This document shows, one piece after another, positions 35,897 to 44,657 of a DNA stretch of 64,000 bases. The translations under genes and the position numbers were made by a program. The notes beneath the pieces were generated by a model. That model saw only the letters and a list, made by a program, of their open reading frames with translations. It had not been told where the DNA came from and made no database searches. Source of the DNA: Brevibacillus reuszeri (GTDB lineage Bacteria > Bacillota > Bacilli > Brevibacillales > Brevibacillaceae). Positions within the stretch are counted from its first letter, which is position 1; each line of letters begins with the position of its first letter. The stretch lies in contig NZ_BEXF01000005.1 of the NCBI RefSeq assembly GCF_002897295.1, positions 296,725 through 360,724 of the forward strand. The letters are read 5' to 3'.

Positions 35897-36850
35897 ATGA
35901 GGAAATTAATTATTGATACAGATACTGGAAGTGATGATGCTGTAGCGTTAATTATGGCATTAAAATCAGCTAATTTTAAAGTGGAAGCTATAACAACCGT
36001 TTGTGGCAATGTCCCACTTGAATTGGCAACTAAAAATGCACTAATGACAATCGAAGTTGCTAATGGACAAAAACCGCCTCTTTATGTAGGAGCAGCCAAA
36101 CCACTTATGCGTGATTTAGTTACAGCTGTTAATGTTCATGGTGAAGACGGAATGGGAGATTGTAATTTAATTCATCCTACTATTTTGCCAGAAACCAAGC
36201 ATGCAGTTGATGCTATCCTTGACATAATTGAAAATAATCCTGGAGAAATCGAAATTGTAACCATCGGTCCAGTTACAAATATCGCCCTTGCTATTTTAAA
36301 AGCACCCGAAACAATGAAGAAGGTAAAACATATTTACACCATGGGTACTTCTGGCTTTGGCCCCGGAAACACTACACCGGTTGCTGAATTTAATGTATAT
36401 GTAGATGCAGAAGCATATCATATTATGCTCAACTCAGGTATACCAACTACCATCGTTGGATTTGATGTATGTTTAGGCGAAGCAGCTTTGAATAAGGACG
36501 ATTTGGATGTATTACTATCAAGTGGTAAAGAAGAAGCTGTGTTCTCAGTTAAATGTAACCGTTCCTTGCTTGAATATAATTTACAAAGAAGTAATGAACA
36601 TATTGTTGATTTACCAGATGCCGTAGCAATGGGTGTTGTATTATGGGATGATATCGTTCTTGAAGACAAGCTATGTTACTGCTATGTGTGTACTCAAGAA
36701 GCTGCTGCCTATGGTCAAGTGATAATAAATGACGGTAGTAAACTTGCCATTTCTGATGGATTTGCAGGTCACACTCCTAATGCAAGAGTCTGTAAGAGCA
36801 TTGACAATCAGTTATTCAAGAAACGGCTATTAGAATTATTGGTAAGTTAA
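35897..36850 (+). CDS. Inosine/uridine-preferring nucleoside hydrolase
   Basis: 317 residues from ATG 35897 (GGGAGG at 7 bases). The diagnostic calcium-binding motif DTDTGSDDAVAL is at residues 6-17; further family parts are TVCGNVPLELATKNAL near 38, EIVTIGPVTNIALA near 122, and EFNVYVDAEAYHIML near 165 with the ribose-binding Asn. It splits ribonucleosides into base and ribose. The next gene was a ribokinase that would use the ribose but is broken. Codon use is AT-rich, like the whole 35-39 kb stretch. Confidence 0.9.
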   Translation: MRKLIIDTDTGSDDAVALIMALKSANFKVEAITTVCGNVPLELATKNALMTIEVANGQKPPLYVGAAKPLMRDLVTAVNVHGEDGMGDCNLIHPTILPETKHAVDAILDIIENNPGEIEIVTIGPVTNIALAILKAPETMKKVKHIYTMGTSGFGPGNTTPVAEFNVYVDAEAYHIMLNSGIPTTIVGFDVCLGEAALNKDDLDVLLSSGKEEAVFSVKCNRSLLEYNLQRSNEHIVDLPDAVAMGVVLWDDIVLEDKLCYCYVCTQEAAAYGQVIINDGSKLAISDGFAGHTPNARVCKSIDNQLFKKRLLELLVS

Positions 36851-36868
36851 ACATTATGGGGTTTTAGG

Positions 36869-37150
36869 ATGAAATTTTTAAATTTCGGGTCATTAAATAT
36901 TGATAAAGTTTATACAGTTCCTCGCTTTGTTACAGGAGGAGAAACGTTATCTTCGCTCAGCTATGATGAGTATCCAGGTGGAAAAGGATTAAACCAATCA
37001 ATAGCCCTTGCAAAATCTGGTGCGCAAGTTTTTCATGCAGGTAAAATTGGCAAAGATGGTCTGTTTCTAAAACAAGCATTAGCATTAGAAGGAATTAGTG
37101 TTGAGGGAATATATTTAGCTTCCAATAGCGCTCGACCGATGCGGAAATAA
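36869..37150 (+). pseudogene. Truncated PfkB-family ribokinase
   Basis: 93 residues. The first 85 match the start of ribokinases (NFGSLNIDKVYTVPRFVTGG, then YPGGKGLNQSIALAKSGAQV and GKIGKDGLF), which are about 300 residues long. After SNS (about 37126) the similarity stops, the frame ends, and the sequence turns into mobile-element debris. The ATP-binding and catalytic C-terminal half is gone, so the gene is a non-functional remnant. It was cotranscribed with the nucleoside hydrolase (18-base gap). Confidence 0.85.
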
Positions 37151-37433
37151 AGGTGCAACTTGTCATTGATCGCCTTTCCCGACTGTTGAAAGCGTATCGG
37201 CGTGATTTCGTTTGGCTCGGTTGTTTAATGAAAAAAGGTAAGCGACATCACCAACCTACGTAGTGAGCCGATAGTGCTCAAATGATTATCAAAGAATGTT
37301 TAAAAGATATTGCTATCGGTGTTCCATGGGCCAGAAAGGGAACTGTTGGGATAATGCTCCAATGGAGAGCTTTTGGGCAAAGCCATATGATGTCTGAAGA
37401 GATTGTGACACAATCAAAAAAATAAAAAAGAGT
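37151..37433 (+). mobile_element. IS3-type transposase remnant
   Basis: No intact gene. In one frame at about 37336-37398 the sequence reads GNCWDNAPMESFWAKPYD before a stop; NCWDNAPMESFW is the signature before the last catalytic Glu of IS3/IS150 transposases (rve core). The upstream 150 bases read as an unrelated short frame (KVQLVIDRLSRLLKAYRR) of unknown origin. Both ends of the element are lost. It marks the break in the ribokinase gene. Confidence 0.75.
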
Positions 37434-38042
37434 GTGAAATATGAAAAAATATTATTGGTTTGTATCATGATCATGTTGATGCTAGCATCGGCTTGTGGAA
37501 ATGTTGAAATGACATCAAATCCAAATACATCTAGTGAGCCTAAACCTGAAACGGATGAGTCTATTATTCCAAAAAACACATCCGAATATTGTACTGTAGA
37601 ACGTATAAATTTGGATAGTGAAACTGAAAAATATATCTATGGAACTTGGAAAGTTGAGAAGCTTTTAGGATTTGCAAATTCATATAATGATGCTTCTGAA
37701 TATCCAACAGGGCAAAAATTTATTGGTGATGAAATTATAATCAAAAAAGACTTTTTTTCATCAAAAGGACTTAAAAACTATAAGAAATATCAATATGAAC
37801 TAAAAAATCCATTGTATGAGATTACAGCGGCATGCTATAACTCTCTCTCTTTTTATAGATTATATAAAATAGATATCCCAGACTTAAATGAAAATGATGT
37901 AGTAAAAGCAATAGTTATAAATGACCCTTCTACAGAACGTAGTATACCTGCAGGTTTAAGTTTTTTTGTTGTTAATAACGATAGGCTTATCTTGTTATCA
38001 GAGGCAACCATTTTTGAGCTTAAAAAATTACTGATTAAATGA
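37434..38042 (+). CDS. Unknown lipoprotein, 202 aa
   Basis: Begins GTG 37434 with only a weak ribosome site. A Met/Leu-rich signal ends in lipobox LASAC (Cys about residue 21), followed by a Ser/Pro/Glu-rich linker and a folded domain (about 50-202; IYGTWKVEKLLG, GDEIIIKKDFF) with an aromatic, beta-rich look. No family recognised. The gene is AT-rich like its neighbours and lies right after the IS remnant, so it may have arrived with it. Confidence 0.65.
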   Translation: MKYEKILLVCIMIMLMLASACGNVEMTSNPNTSSEPKPETDESIIPKNTSEYCTVERINLDSETEKYIYGTWKVEKLLGFANSYNDASEYPTGQKFIGDEIIIKKDFFSSKGLKNYKKYQYELKNPLYEITAACYNSLSFYRLYKIDIPDLNENDVVKAIVINDPSTERSIPAGLSFFVVNNDRLILLSEATIFELKKLLIK

Positions 38043-38140
38043 ATTAAGGTTATGTAACAAGTTCTGTTCTAATAGAATAGAAATTATCCAGGAGGATATC
38101 CTATAAGCGATTCTGAAAATGCCTGTGAATATAATTTTTT

Positions 38141-38180
38141 AAACAAGAAAGGTCAGCTTTTAGGCTGACCTTTCTTGTTT
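38141..38180 (+). terminator. Strong 17-bp perfect hairpin terminator
   Basis: AAACAAGAAAGGTCAGC and its exact complement GCTGACCTTTCTTGTTT flank TTTTAG. It lies about 100 bases after the lipoprotein stop. A-rich and T-rich flanks let it work in both directions. Confidence 0.85.
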
Positions 38181-38307
38181 ATGTCGTAAAACGATTAAAC
38201 TATAGAGTTGCTTCTTCATTTCTTCTTGCCTTTAAATTTTTATCATATGAAAATGCTTTGCTGACTAATTTTGAACAAGTATCACTTTGAGCTTTAAAGA
38301 AATAAAA

Positions 38308-38351
38308 AGAATGGGCAACTCTACATTGAATACTGTAAAGTCACCCATTCT
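38308..38351 (-). terminator. Minus-strand terminator without a gene
   Basis: The two 18-base arms (38308-38325, 38334-38351) have three mismatches as plus-strand RNA, but in minus-strand RNA all three become G-U pairs, giving an unbroken 18-bp stem, followed by CTTTTTATTTCTTT. No minus-strand gene lies to its right. Confidence 0.55.
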
Positions 38352-38505
38352 GACTAGTTAAGTTAATTCCATTTTGTTGGCGGGACCTATCTTCAAAAAA
38401 TTAGCAGAATGAATTTGTTGGATCAGTTATCATAATATGCTATAATTTGGAAATTGGGTAAAGTAAACCATCTCCATTTTTGGTTTTTTAAAGGAGTTAA
38501 TGATT

Positions 38506-39066
38506 ATGGTTAAATCTAAATCTAATAAACAAATGCTAATGCTATATTCACTGCTATTATCCGTAAGTTTAGAAATTGTTGGTTGTAGTGATACCCAATC
38601 CCAAAGGGAAGATAGTCAGATTCAGGAAAAGCAGGATCAAAAAAAGGTACAGATAGATGAACAAGCCAAAGACGTAGATCCAAATAGCGATGAGAATTCA
38701 AAAGATTTAGATCCAATAGTGAAAAAGCTAGCAATAGCTCAATCAGTTGCTCAAGTGCAAGAAATGTTCGGGGAAAAATACGAGCTTGTAAACGATGCAG
38801 ATACAAATACAGTTATTTGGAGATTCGATTTTTCCCAGAATACTGATTATAAATTTCCGAATGAGAAGAAATGGTTACAAAATATGAATGTAGATGTTGC
38901 TGATCTTGACGGTTTAAGAAAAGGAGTTATTGATTCCCAATTGTTCATAAAATTTGATGATGAGGATAAGGTTAGTTCATTTAGTTACTATTTCAAGGGG
39001 ATTGATAATGATATTAAAGTAAGGCATATGTTTGAAGATGGTACTATTAAGGAAGAAAGAATTTAA
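38506..39066 (+). CDS. Unknown lipoprotein, 186 aa
   Basis: ATG 38506 (AAGGAG at 9 bases; ATG 38500 is too close). Signal peptide ends in lipobox EIVGC (Cys about residue 26). A Gln/Asp/Lys-rich linker (30-65) leads to a domain with IAQSVAQVQEMFGEKYELV and DTNTVIWRFDFS, which recalls the SmpA/OmlA-like pattern of short helix-hairpin followed by beta strands. Function unknown. AT-rich. Confidence 0.65.
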   Translation: MVKSKSNKQMLMLYSLLLSVSLEIVGCSDTQSQREDSQIQEKQDQKKVQIDEQAKDVDPNSDENSKDLDPIVKKLAIAQSVAQVQEMFGEKYELVNDADTNTVIWRFDFSQNTDYKFPNEKKWLQNMNVDVADLDGLRKGVIDSQLFIKFDDEDKVSSFSYYFKGIDNDIKVRHMFEDGTIKEERI

Positions 39067-39696
39067 AAGTTAGACCCTGGAGATTTATTTCTTTAGGGTC
39101 TATTTAAGCGTGACGATGGAAAATCAGTAAAAATAGTGATGTCATCCAAGACAGAGACAGTTGGTCATCATCACTCAAAACTCTTCCTCAAACAATAAGG
39201 AAGGAACCACCTGTCGAGGATAAGATAAGAAGTAAACTCCTATCCCCGTTTGCAAATAAGCGAGATATGGAAACGGCACATGTTTGAACCTGTAGAAAAT
39301 GAACCATCGATCAGTCCGGAGCATGCTCATGGTCGCCTTATAAGGGCCGGTCTGGTCATTTCGCAATCGAGCGGACTGGGTAATATATTCAGTCGCAGCA
39401 GCAATTTGGGTGAATTAAGAAGTTGGAGAAAAGATTGGTTCCGTAGAATCGCATTCTTTTGGTGAAATAGCCCAAGCTTCGTCAGGGGCTTTTTTTTATT
39501 CATTCATTCAATCAAACAAGCATAACCTGACTGTGCCCAAATCCGCATAGAAGACAGTACCACATCCCAAAAGAGCTTTTATCCACCCCTCCGATTTAAA
39601 GACAGTTAAAAGACTTGTCTCTTAGTAGTGTGACAACATAAAATAGCGACATAAAGTTTCGAATAGTTTGTTTATTTCGAATAAGGAGGAATTGGT
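39067..39696. other. 630 bp without a credible gene
   Basis: A small hairpin TAGACCCT/AGGGTCTA (39071-39102) may end the lipoprotein gene. Short frames on both strands at 39175-39465 lack ribosome sites and recognisable motifs, and look like decayed coding DNA. AAGGAGGA at 39683 serves the next gene. Confidence 0.45.
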
Positions 39697-40713
39697 GTGA
39701 GAACAATACAAGAGCTTGACCAAAAAATGATTCACCCTTCAGATCAATTGATACAGTGCATGGCGGGGATGGACGGTGATCTGATGATTTTAGGTGTTGG
39801 TGGAAAGATGGGACCAAGCCTGGCGAAGCTGGCCCAAAAGGCAATTGAAAAGGCTGGTGTAGAGAAAAAGGTGATAGGAGTTTCGCGTTTCTCTGCGGGT
39901 TCCCTACAATCTGAACTGCAAGAAGCGGGAATCGAGACGATCGCCGTAGATTTGTTGAACGATCAAGAATTACAATCTCTGCCTTCTGTGAAAAATGTCA
40001 TCTTCATGGCTGGACAAAAATTTGGAACAACCGGCAATGAGTCGCTTACCTGGGCGATGAATACATATTTGCCGGGAAGAGTGGCAGAAAAGTTCCGCGA
40101 GTCGCGGATAGTCTCCTTTTCAACAGGGAATATTTATCCACTGTCACCTGTACTCCAAGGAGGTTCATCTGAAGATGCGACGGTGGGGCCTGTAGGTGAA
40201 TATGCACAATCATGCCTGGGGCGGGAGCGAATTTTTAGCTACTTTTCCCAAAAATACGATATCCCGATGCTTCACTTTCGCTTGAACTACGCAATTGATA
40301 TGAAATACGGTGTTCTGCTAGAAATCGCCAAGGCCGTATATGAGCGTCGTTCTCTCGATTTGAGAATGGGGCAAGTAAACGTAATTTGGCAGGGAGATGC
40401 CAATGAAATGGCCATTCGCTCCTTAGAGCTATGTAGTACACCTCCGCAGCTCTTGAACGTTACAGGTCCCGAAACAACTTCTGTACGCTGGCTGGCTGAG
40501 CAATTTGCTTCGCGCTTTCACGTAGAGCCTGTTTTCGTAAATCATGAGCAAGATACGGCCTTGCTGAGCAACGCATCCAAAGCCCACCAGCTGCTTGGTT
40601 ACCCGCGCGTTTCTCTTGGTCAGATGATCGATTGGACAGCAGAATGGGTAACTGCGGGAGGAGAGACAAGTAATAAGCCTACGCACTTCCAGGAGAGAAA
40701 GGGTGAATTTTAA
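39697..40713 (+). CDS. NAD-dependent epimerase/dehydratase-family protein
   Basis: 338 residues from GTG 39697 (AAGGAGGA at 6 bases). An extended SDR: dinucleotide site MILGVGGKMGPSLAKLA near residue 30 (GxGGxxG variant), VKNVIFMAG near 100, and FSTGNIYPL near 150 standing where SDR enzymes have the Ser-Tyr-Lys region; the usual YxxxK is not obvious, only GEYAQSCLGRER. It would act on a sugar or sugar acid. It is the first gene of a cluster with a DapA-family enzyme (11-base overlap) and a transporter. Substrate unknown. Confidence 0.75.
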   Translation: MRTIQELDQKMIHPSDQLIQCMAGMDGDLMILGVGGKMGPSLAKLAQKAIEKAGVEKKVIGVSRFSAGSLQSELQEAGIETIAVDLLNDQELQSLPSVKNVIFMAGQKFGTTGNESLTWAMNTYLPGRVAEKFRESRIVSFSTGNIYPLSPVLQGGSSEDATVGPVGEYAQSCLGRERIFSYFSQKYDIPMLHFRLNYAIDMKYGVLLEIAKAVYERRSLDLRMGQVNVIWQGDANEMAIRSLELCSTPPQLLNVTGPETTSVRWLAEQFASRFHVEPVFVNHEQDTALLSNASKAHQLLGYPRVSLGQMIDWTAEWVTAGGETSNKPTHFQERKGEF

Positions 40714-41794
40714 GATGGCAAGAGAACTAAAGACAGCTCTCCACAAAAAGCTCATGGAAGGAGTCGTCATTCCGGCACATCCGCTGGCCCTGGATCAAAC
40801 AGGGCGCTTGGATGAAGCACGGCAGAGAGCCTTGACCCGTTATTATGTCGCGTCAGGAGCTGGCGGGATTGCGGTTGGAGTGCATACGACACAGTTTGAG
40901 ATTCGGGAAAAAGAGATCAATTTGCTAGAACCGGTGTTGCGCCTCGCCGCCGATGAGATTGGGCAATTGGGCAAGGCCGATTCCTTTTTGAAAGTAGCGG
41001 GTATTTGCGGACCGACAGCACAAGCCATAGCTGAGGCTGAAGTAGCGGCAAAGCTGGGCTACGATTTGGGCCTTGTCAGTATGGGAGGGCTTCATGATTA
41101 TTCCGAAGCAGAGCTGTTAAAAAGAATAGAAGAAATTGCGAAAATCATCCCGATCTTTGGATTTTACCTGCAGCCCTCCGTGGGGGGAAGAATCCTCAGC
41201 TATTCCTTTTGGAAAGAGTTCGCTGAAATTCCTGGTGTGATGGCAATCAAAATGGCGCCGTTTAATCGATACCAGACACTTGATGTCGTACGAGCTGTAT
41301 GCAGCTCCACTCGTTCTGACCAGATCGCTCTTTATACAGGAAATGATGACAATATCGTCGCGGATTTACTCACCACGTACCGTTTTCAGATCGACGGGAA
41401 AACGGTCGAGAAAAGCATCGTAGGCGGCTTGCTCGGTCATTGGGCTGTATGGACAAAGAGTGCGGTCGACCTTTTGGAGCGTGTGAAGCGGGCAAAACAA
41501 ACAGAAAGAGGTATTCTCGAGTTGCTGCAAGAAGGGCAGGCGATTACGGATGCCAATGCTGCCTTTTTCGACCCGGCTCACGACTTTGCTGGCTGTATTC
41601 CTGGCATTCACGAGGTCCTTAGACGGCAAGGATTGCTGGCAGGACGTTGGTGCCTCAATCCGGATGAAGAGCTGTCCGCGGGGCAGATGGAGGAAATCGA
41701 CCGTGTCTATCGTGATTACCCAGCATTGAACGACGATGCATTTGTGGATGAGCATTTGGCTAGCTGGCTTTCTGTAAAACCTACATCGGTTTAA
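40703..41794 (+). CDS. Dihydrodipicolinate synthase-family aldolase/lyase
   Basis: 363 residues; GTG 40703 has AGGAG at 7 bases and overlaps the epimerase stop. The DapA-type barrel is longer than usual (about 300), with the extra residues at the C-terminus (DPAHDFAGCIPGIHEVL onward). The Schiff-base Lys is probably in VMAIKMAPFNRY near 183; GICGPTAQAIAEAEVAA and FGFYLQPSVGG also fit the family, although the usual YxxxP Tyr motif appears as FYLQP. It likely cleaves or dehydrates a keto-sugar acid made by the neighbours. Confidence 0.8.
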   Translation: MNFKMARELKTALHKKLMEGVVIPAHPLALDQTGRLDEARQRALTRYYVASGAGGIAVGVHTTQFEIREKEINLLEPVLRLAADEIGQLGKADSFLKVAGICGPTAQAIAEAEVAAKLGYDLGLVSMGGLHDYSEAELLKRIEEIAKIIPIFGFYLQPSVGGRILSYSFWKEFAEIPGVMAIKMAPFNRYQTLDVVRAVCSSTRSDQIALYTGNDDNIVADLLTTYRFQIDGKTVEKSIVGGLLGHWAVWTKSAVDLLERVKRAKQTERGILELLQEGQAITDANAAFFDPAHDFAGCIPGIHEVLRRQGLLAGRWCLNPDEELSAGQMEEIDRVYRDYPALNDDAFVDEHLASWLSVKPTSV

Positions 41795-41811
41795 GAAAGG
41801 GGATCTTTTGT

Positions 41812-43044
41812 GTGGAACAATTGCAATCGAATGTCCAAAAGCACAAGAAGGCAACATCGTTGGTGAAATCACTCGGTCCGGCTATCATTACGGCTGCCTT
41901 GGTAGTCGGACCAGGGAGTGTCACCTTGACCTCCAAAATCGGCGCTATGTATGGGTACAGCTTATTATGGGTCATTGTTGTTTCGGTCCTCTTTATGATG
42001 TGCTTTACCGAGATGAGTGCAAGAATCGGAATGGCAACGAATCAGTCCCTTTTGACAACCATTCGGGTAAAATGGGGGAGAGCGGCATCCATTATTATGG
42101 GATTGGGATGCTTTTTGGTAACCTCGACGTTTCAGGGAGCGAATGTCATCGGTGCGGGTGTGGCGCTCTCGAGCTTGGCAGGAGGATCACCCAAAGTCTG
42201 GGGCATTCTCTTCACACTATTAGGAATCGCCATCTTATTTTATCGGAACTTTTATAAAATACTGGAAAAACTGATGCTAGTGTTGGTAGGAATCATGCTC
42301 TTCTCATTCTTGTGTACTGTAGTGGTTATCAGACCTAGCTTCAGCGGTATTTTCTCGGGTCTGGTTCCGCAAATTCCCGATGGATCGGCGATTCTCATCA
42401 TCGGGTTGGTTGCAACAACATTTACGGTGGTCGGTGCTTTGTACCAGTCGTATCTCGTTCAGGAAAAAGGATGGACATCCATCCATGCAAAAGAGGGCTC
42501 GCGTGAAAGTTATACGGGTATTATTTTGCTGGGAATCATCTCTGCTTTAATCATGATCAGTGCTGCAGCTGTACTACAGCCTCAAGGAATCCAGGTGAAT
42601 GCAGCGACCGATATGGGAAAGGCACTGGAGCCGTTGTTTGGTAACTGGGCGATGATCGTCTTTATGATTGGCTTATGGGGTGCTGCCTTTTCCTCTCTCA
42701 CAGGAAACGCAGCAATTGGCGGGGTCATGCTCGCAGATGCGTTTGGCTTCGGCAGCAAGCTGGAGAGCAACGTCGTTCGCTACTTTATTATGGCAGTGAT
42801 GGTTCTCGGGGGAGTCGTTGCCCTCGTCTTTGGCAAAATTCCTGTCCAGCTCATCATGATCACGCAACCGATCACAATCGTCGTAGTCCCGCTGATTGGC
42901 TTGGCATTATTTTTACTTGCTAACGATAAAAAAATCATGGGTGACTTGAAAAATACACCAATCAAAAACGGAATTACGATCTTGGCTTTGCTGTTCCTGG
43001 TCGTTCTAGCCGTGAAAACAGTCAACGACCTTTTCTTTTCATAG
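41812..43044 (+). CDS. Nramp-fold transporter lacking metal-binding motifs
   Basis: 410 residues, about 11 membrane helices; GTG 41812 with AAAGGGG upstream. The overall pattern (LGPAIITAALVVGPGSVTL at helix 1, GIILLGIISALIMISAAAVL later) is that of Nramp proteins. The helix-1 metal motif DPGN reads GPGS, and the helix-6 MPH motif reads TVVG, so both known metal-binding sites are missing. With catabolic enzymes on each side, an organic acid or sugar derivative is a likelier substrate than manganese or iron. This is inferred. Confidence 0.75.
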   Translation: MEQLQSNVQKHKKATSLVKSLGPAIITAALVVGPGSVTLTSKIGAMYGYSLLWVIVVSVLFMMCFTEMSARIGMATNQSLLTTIRVKWGRAASIIMGLGCFLVTSTFQGANVIGAGVALSSLAGGSPKVWGILFTLLGIAILFYRNFYKILEKLMLVLVGIMLFSFLCTVVVIRPSFSGIFSGLVPQIPDGSAILIIGLVATTFTVVGALYQSYLVQEKGWTSIHAKEGSRESYTGIILLGIISALIMISAAAVLQPQGIQVNAATDMGKALEPLFGNWAMIVFMIGLWGAAFSSLTGNAAIGGVMLADAFGFGSKLESNVVRYFIMAVMVLGGVVALVFGKIPVQLIMITQPITIVVVPLIGLALFLLANDKKIMGDLKNTPIKNGITILALLFLVVLAVKTVNDLFFS

Positions 43045-43080
43045 ATAGTAGAACAAGCAGGCGAGGAGAAGGGGAGAACG

Positions 43081-44394
43081 ATGCAAAATACAATCAAAAT
43101 CGGTGTCATCGGACCTACCATCATAGTGGAAAAAATCAGAGAAGCACTCAAATCATTCCCTAACTTCAAACCTGTATTTCGAGCGTCCAATGAAATTTTG
43201 GACGCTTCTGCCTTTGCCCAGGAACTGATGGACCAAGTTGAGGTCCTGCTCTTTTCCGGCTATTACCCGTACAAAATAGCAAAAGAGAAAGTCGACTTTA
43301 CGGTCCCTGTTCACTACATTCCTTTGACAGGGACGGGACTCTTTCGTTCATTGTTTCGCTTGTACCATCATCGCAAAATGCAGCGACTTAGCGTCGACTC
43401 CTTCCTGAGTCAAGGGGTTAATCAAGTACTGCAGGAGGTAGGTGAGCCGTTTACAGTCATCCATTACTATGAGGGCATTCCCTTTCAAATCGAGGAAATG
43501 GTTGCTTTTCATCGGGAAAAGTACGAGCAGGGAGTAAGCGACGGGGCGCTTACCGGGGTTAAAAAAGTAGCAGACGAGCTGACCCGGCTGAACATTCCCA
43601 ATGACTGGGTAGTACCGACCGTTCAGGATATCACTGTATCTCTGGAGCGTGCTCTTCTCTCCACGGAAAAGCGGCGAAACAAGGACTCTCAAATTGTTTT
43701 TGGGATCATCCAGATTGATGACTATCGTGAGCTGGTGGAAAAAAGTACCTCAGAGCATGGTGTACAGCGACTGAAGCTAGAGATTCAGCGCATGTTTTTG
43801 GATTACGTCGGCTGTTTAGAGGGGCATTTGACCAGTCTGGGTGGCGATGAGTATTTATTCGTGACGACCAGGGGGATTTTTGAACGCGAAACCCGAGGCT
43901 ACAAAACAATCCCAATCTTATTGGAAGCAAAAAAGACGTTAGGGGTTTCACTCAGTATTGGAGTTGGCTTTGGACAGTCGGCTAATGAAGCGGGAACGCA
44001 TGCGCGGCTAGCACTGAGGCAGTCGAAAGAATTCGGGGGAGACATCTGTTTTATCGTACGTGAAGACAAAAGCGTAATTGGGCCCGTCGAAATGTCTCAT
44101 CCCATGATTTACGAGCTTTCGATCACAGACGAAACGATTTTGGCGAGAGCCGAGAAGGCAGGGATGACTGCCTCCTATATGAGCAAGCTCATGGCCCAGG
44201 TGACCCGTCTGGGAAAAATCGAGTATACCGCGCAGGAACTAGCAACAATCCTGGGCGTAACGATCCGCAGCTCTCATCGGATTTTGTTACAGTGGCTAGA
44301 TGCCGAGCTGGTGGAGATCGTCGGGATCGAGAAAATTTCGGTGAAGGGCAGGCCAAGGCAGATATATCGGCTCAGTTTTGTGGATAAGTCTTAA
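43081..44394 (+). CDS. Regulator with GGDEF-like domain and C-terminal winged helix
   Basis: 437 residues; ATG with GAGGAGAAGGGGAG upstream. Residues 1-190 form a PrpR-N/receptor-like module (IKIGVIGPTIIVEKIREAL). Residues about 205-345 resemble a nucleotidyl-cyclase/GGDEF fold: IVFGIIQIDDYRELVEKS, then the motif SLGGDEYLFV near 255, then LSIGVGFGQSANEAGTHARL. Residues 375-437 are a winged helix (YTAQELATILGVTIRSSHRI). A DNA-binding protein with a GGDE-type domain is unusual. It probably controls this catabolic cluster. Cyclase activity is not implied. Confidence 0.7.
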   Translation: MQNTIKIGVIGPTIIVEKIREALKSFPNFKPVFRASNEILDASAFAQELMDQVEVLLFSGYYPYKIAKEKVDFTVPVHYIPLTGTGLFRSLFRLYHHRKMQRLSVDSFLSQGVNQVLQEVGEPFTVIHYYEGIPFQIEEMVAFHREKYEQGVSDGALTGVKKVADELTRLNIPNDWVVPTVQDITVSLERALLSTEKRRNKDSQIVFGIIQIDDYRELVEKSTSEHGVQRLKLEIQRMFLDYVGCLEGHLTSLGGDEYLFVTTRGIFERETRGYKTIPILLEAKKTLGVSLSIGVGFGQSANEAGTHARLALRQSKEFGGDICFIVREDKSVIGPVEMSHPMIYELSITDETILARAEKAGMTASYMSKLMAQVTRLGKIEYTAQELATILGVTIRSSHRILLQWLDAELVEIVGIEKISVKGRPRQIYRLSFVDKS

Positions 44395-44550
44395 ATGAAT
44401 ATGGCTTGGGTCAATACTCCAGTGAATTACGATACAGATGCCTCTATCTACCAGCCTTATTTGAATGGAATTCCCGTTCTGATCTACGGGCTGGGAGAAT
44501 GTTATATCGCGTTAGCTCTGATTTACCTAGGCGAGACTGAGACGGAATAG
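44395..44550 (+). CDS. Possible small ORF or gene remnant, 51 aa
   Basis: Starts at an ATG one base after the regulator's stop (TAAATG) without a ribosome site of its own. The product (MNMAWVNTPVNYDTD..., hydrophobic centre GIPVLIYGLGECYIALALIY) looks like a fragment of a membrane protein. A terminator follows at once. It is more likely a remnant than a working gene. Confidence 0.25.
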   Translation: MNMAWVNTPVNYDTDASIYQPYLNGIPVLIYGLGECYIALALIYLGETETE

Positions 44551-44561
44551 CGGATCATCGA

Positions 44562-44616
44562 AAAAACAGGTTTGAAGAAGAGGGGAAGGCTTTCCTTCAA
44601 GCCTGCAACTTTTTTG
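44562..44616 (+). terminator. Terminator between the regulator and the oxidoreductase
   Basis: CAGGTTTGAAG pairs with CTTCAAGCCTG (one G-T), with AAAAAA before and CAACTTTTTTG after. Confidence 0.7.
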
Positions 44617-44657
44617 GGTGAGCAGTGGACTGGTAGTAAAAGGAGGAGAAGAATGGT

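Larger units (their letters stand above)
38043..38505. other. Gene-free 460 bp with two terminator hairpins
   Basis: Holds the terminator at 38141 and a second hairpin at 38308-38351 that pairs fully only in minus-strand RNA. A plausible ribosome site (AAGGAG, 38491) for the next gene closes it. Nothing else is seen. Confidence 0.5.

Noticed and set aside
39175..39465. Short frames on both strands between the lipoprotein and epimerase genes
   Set aside because: No ribosome sites or recognisable motifs; probably decayed DNA.
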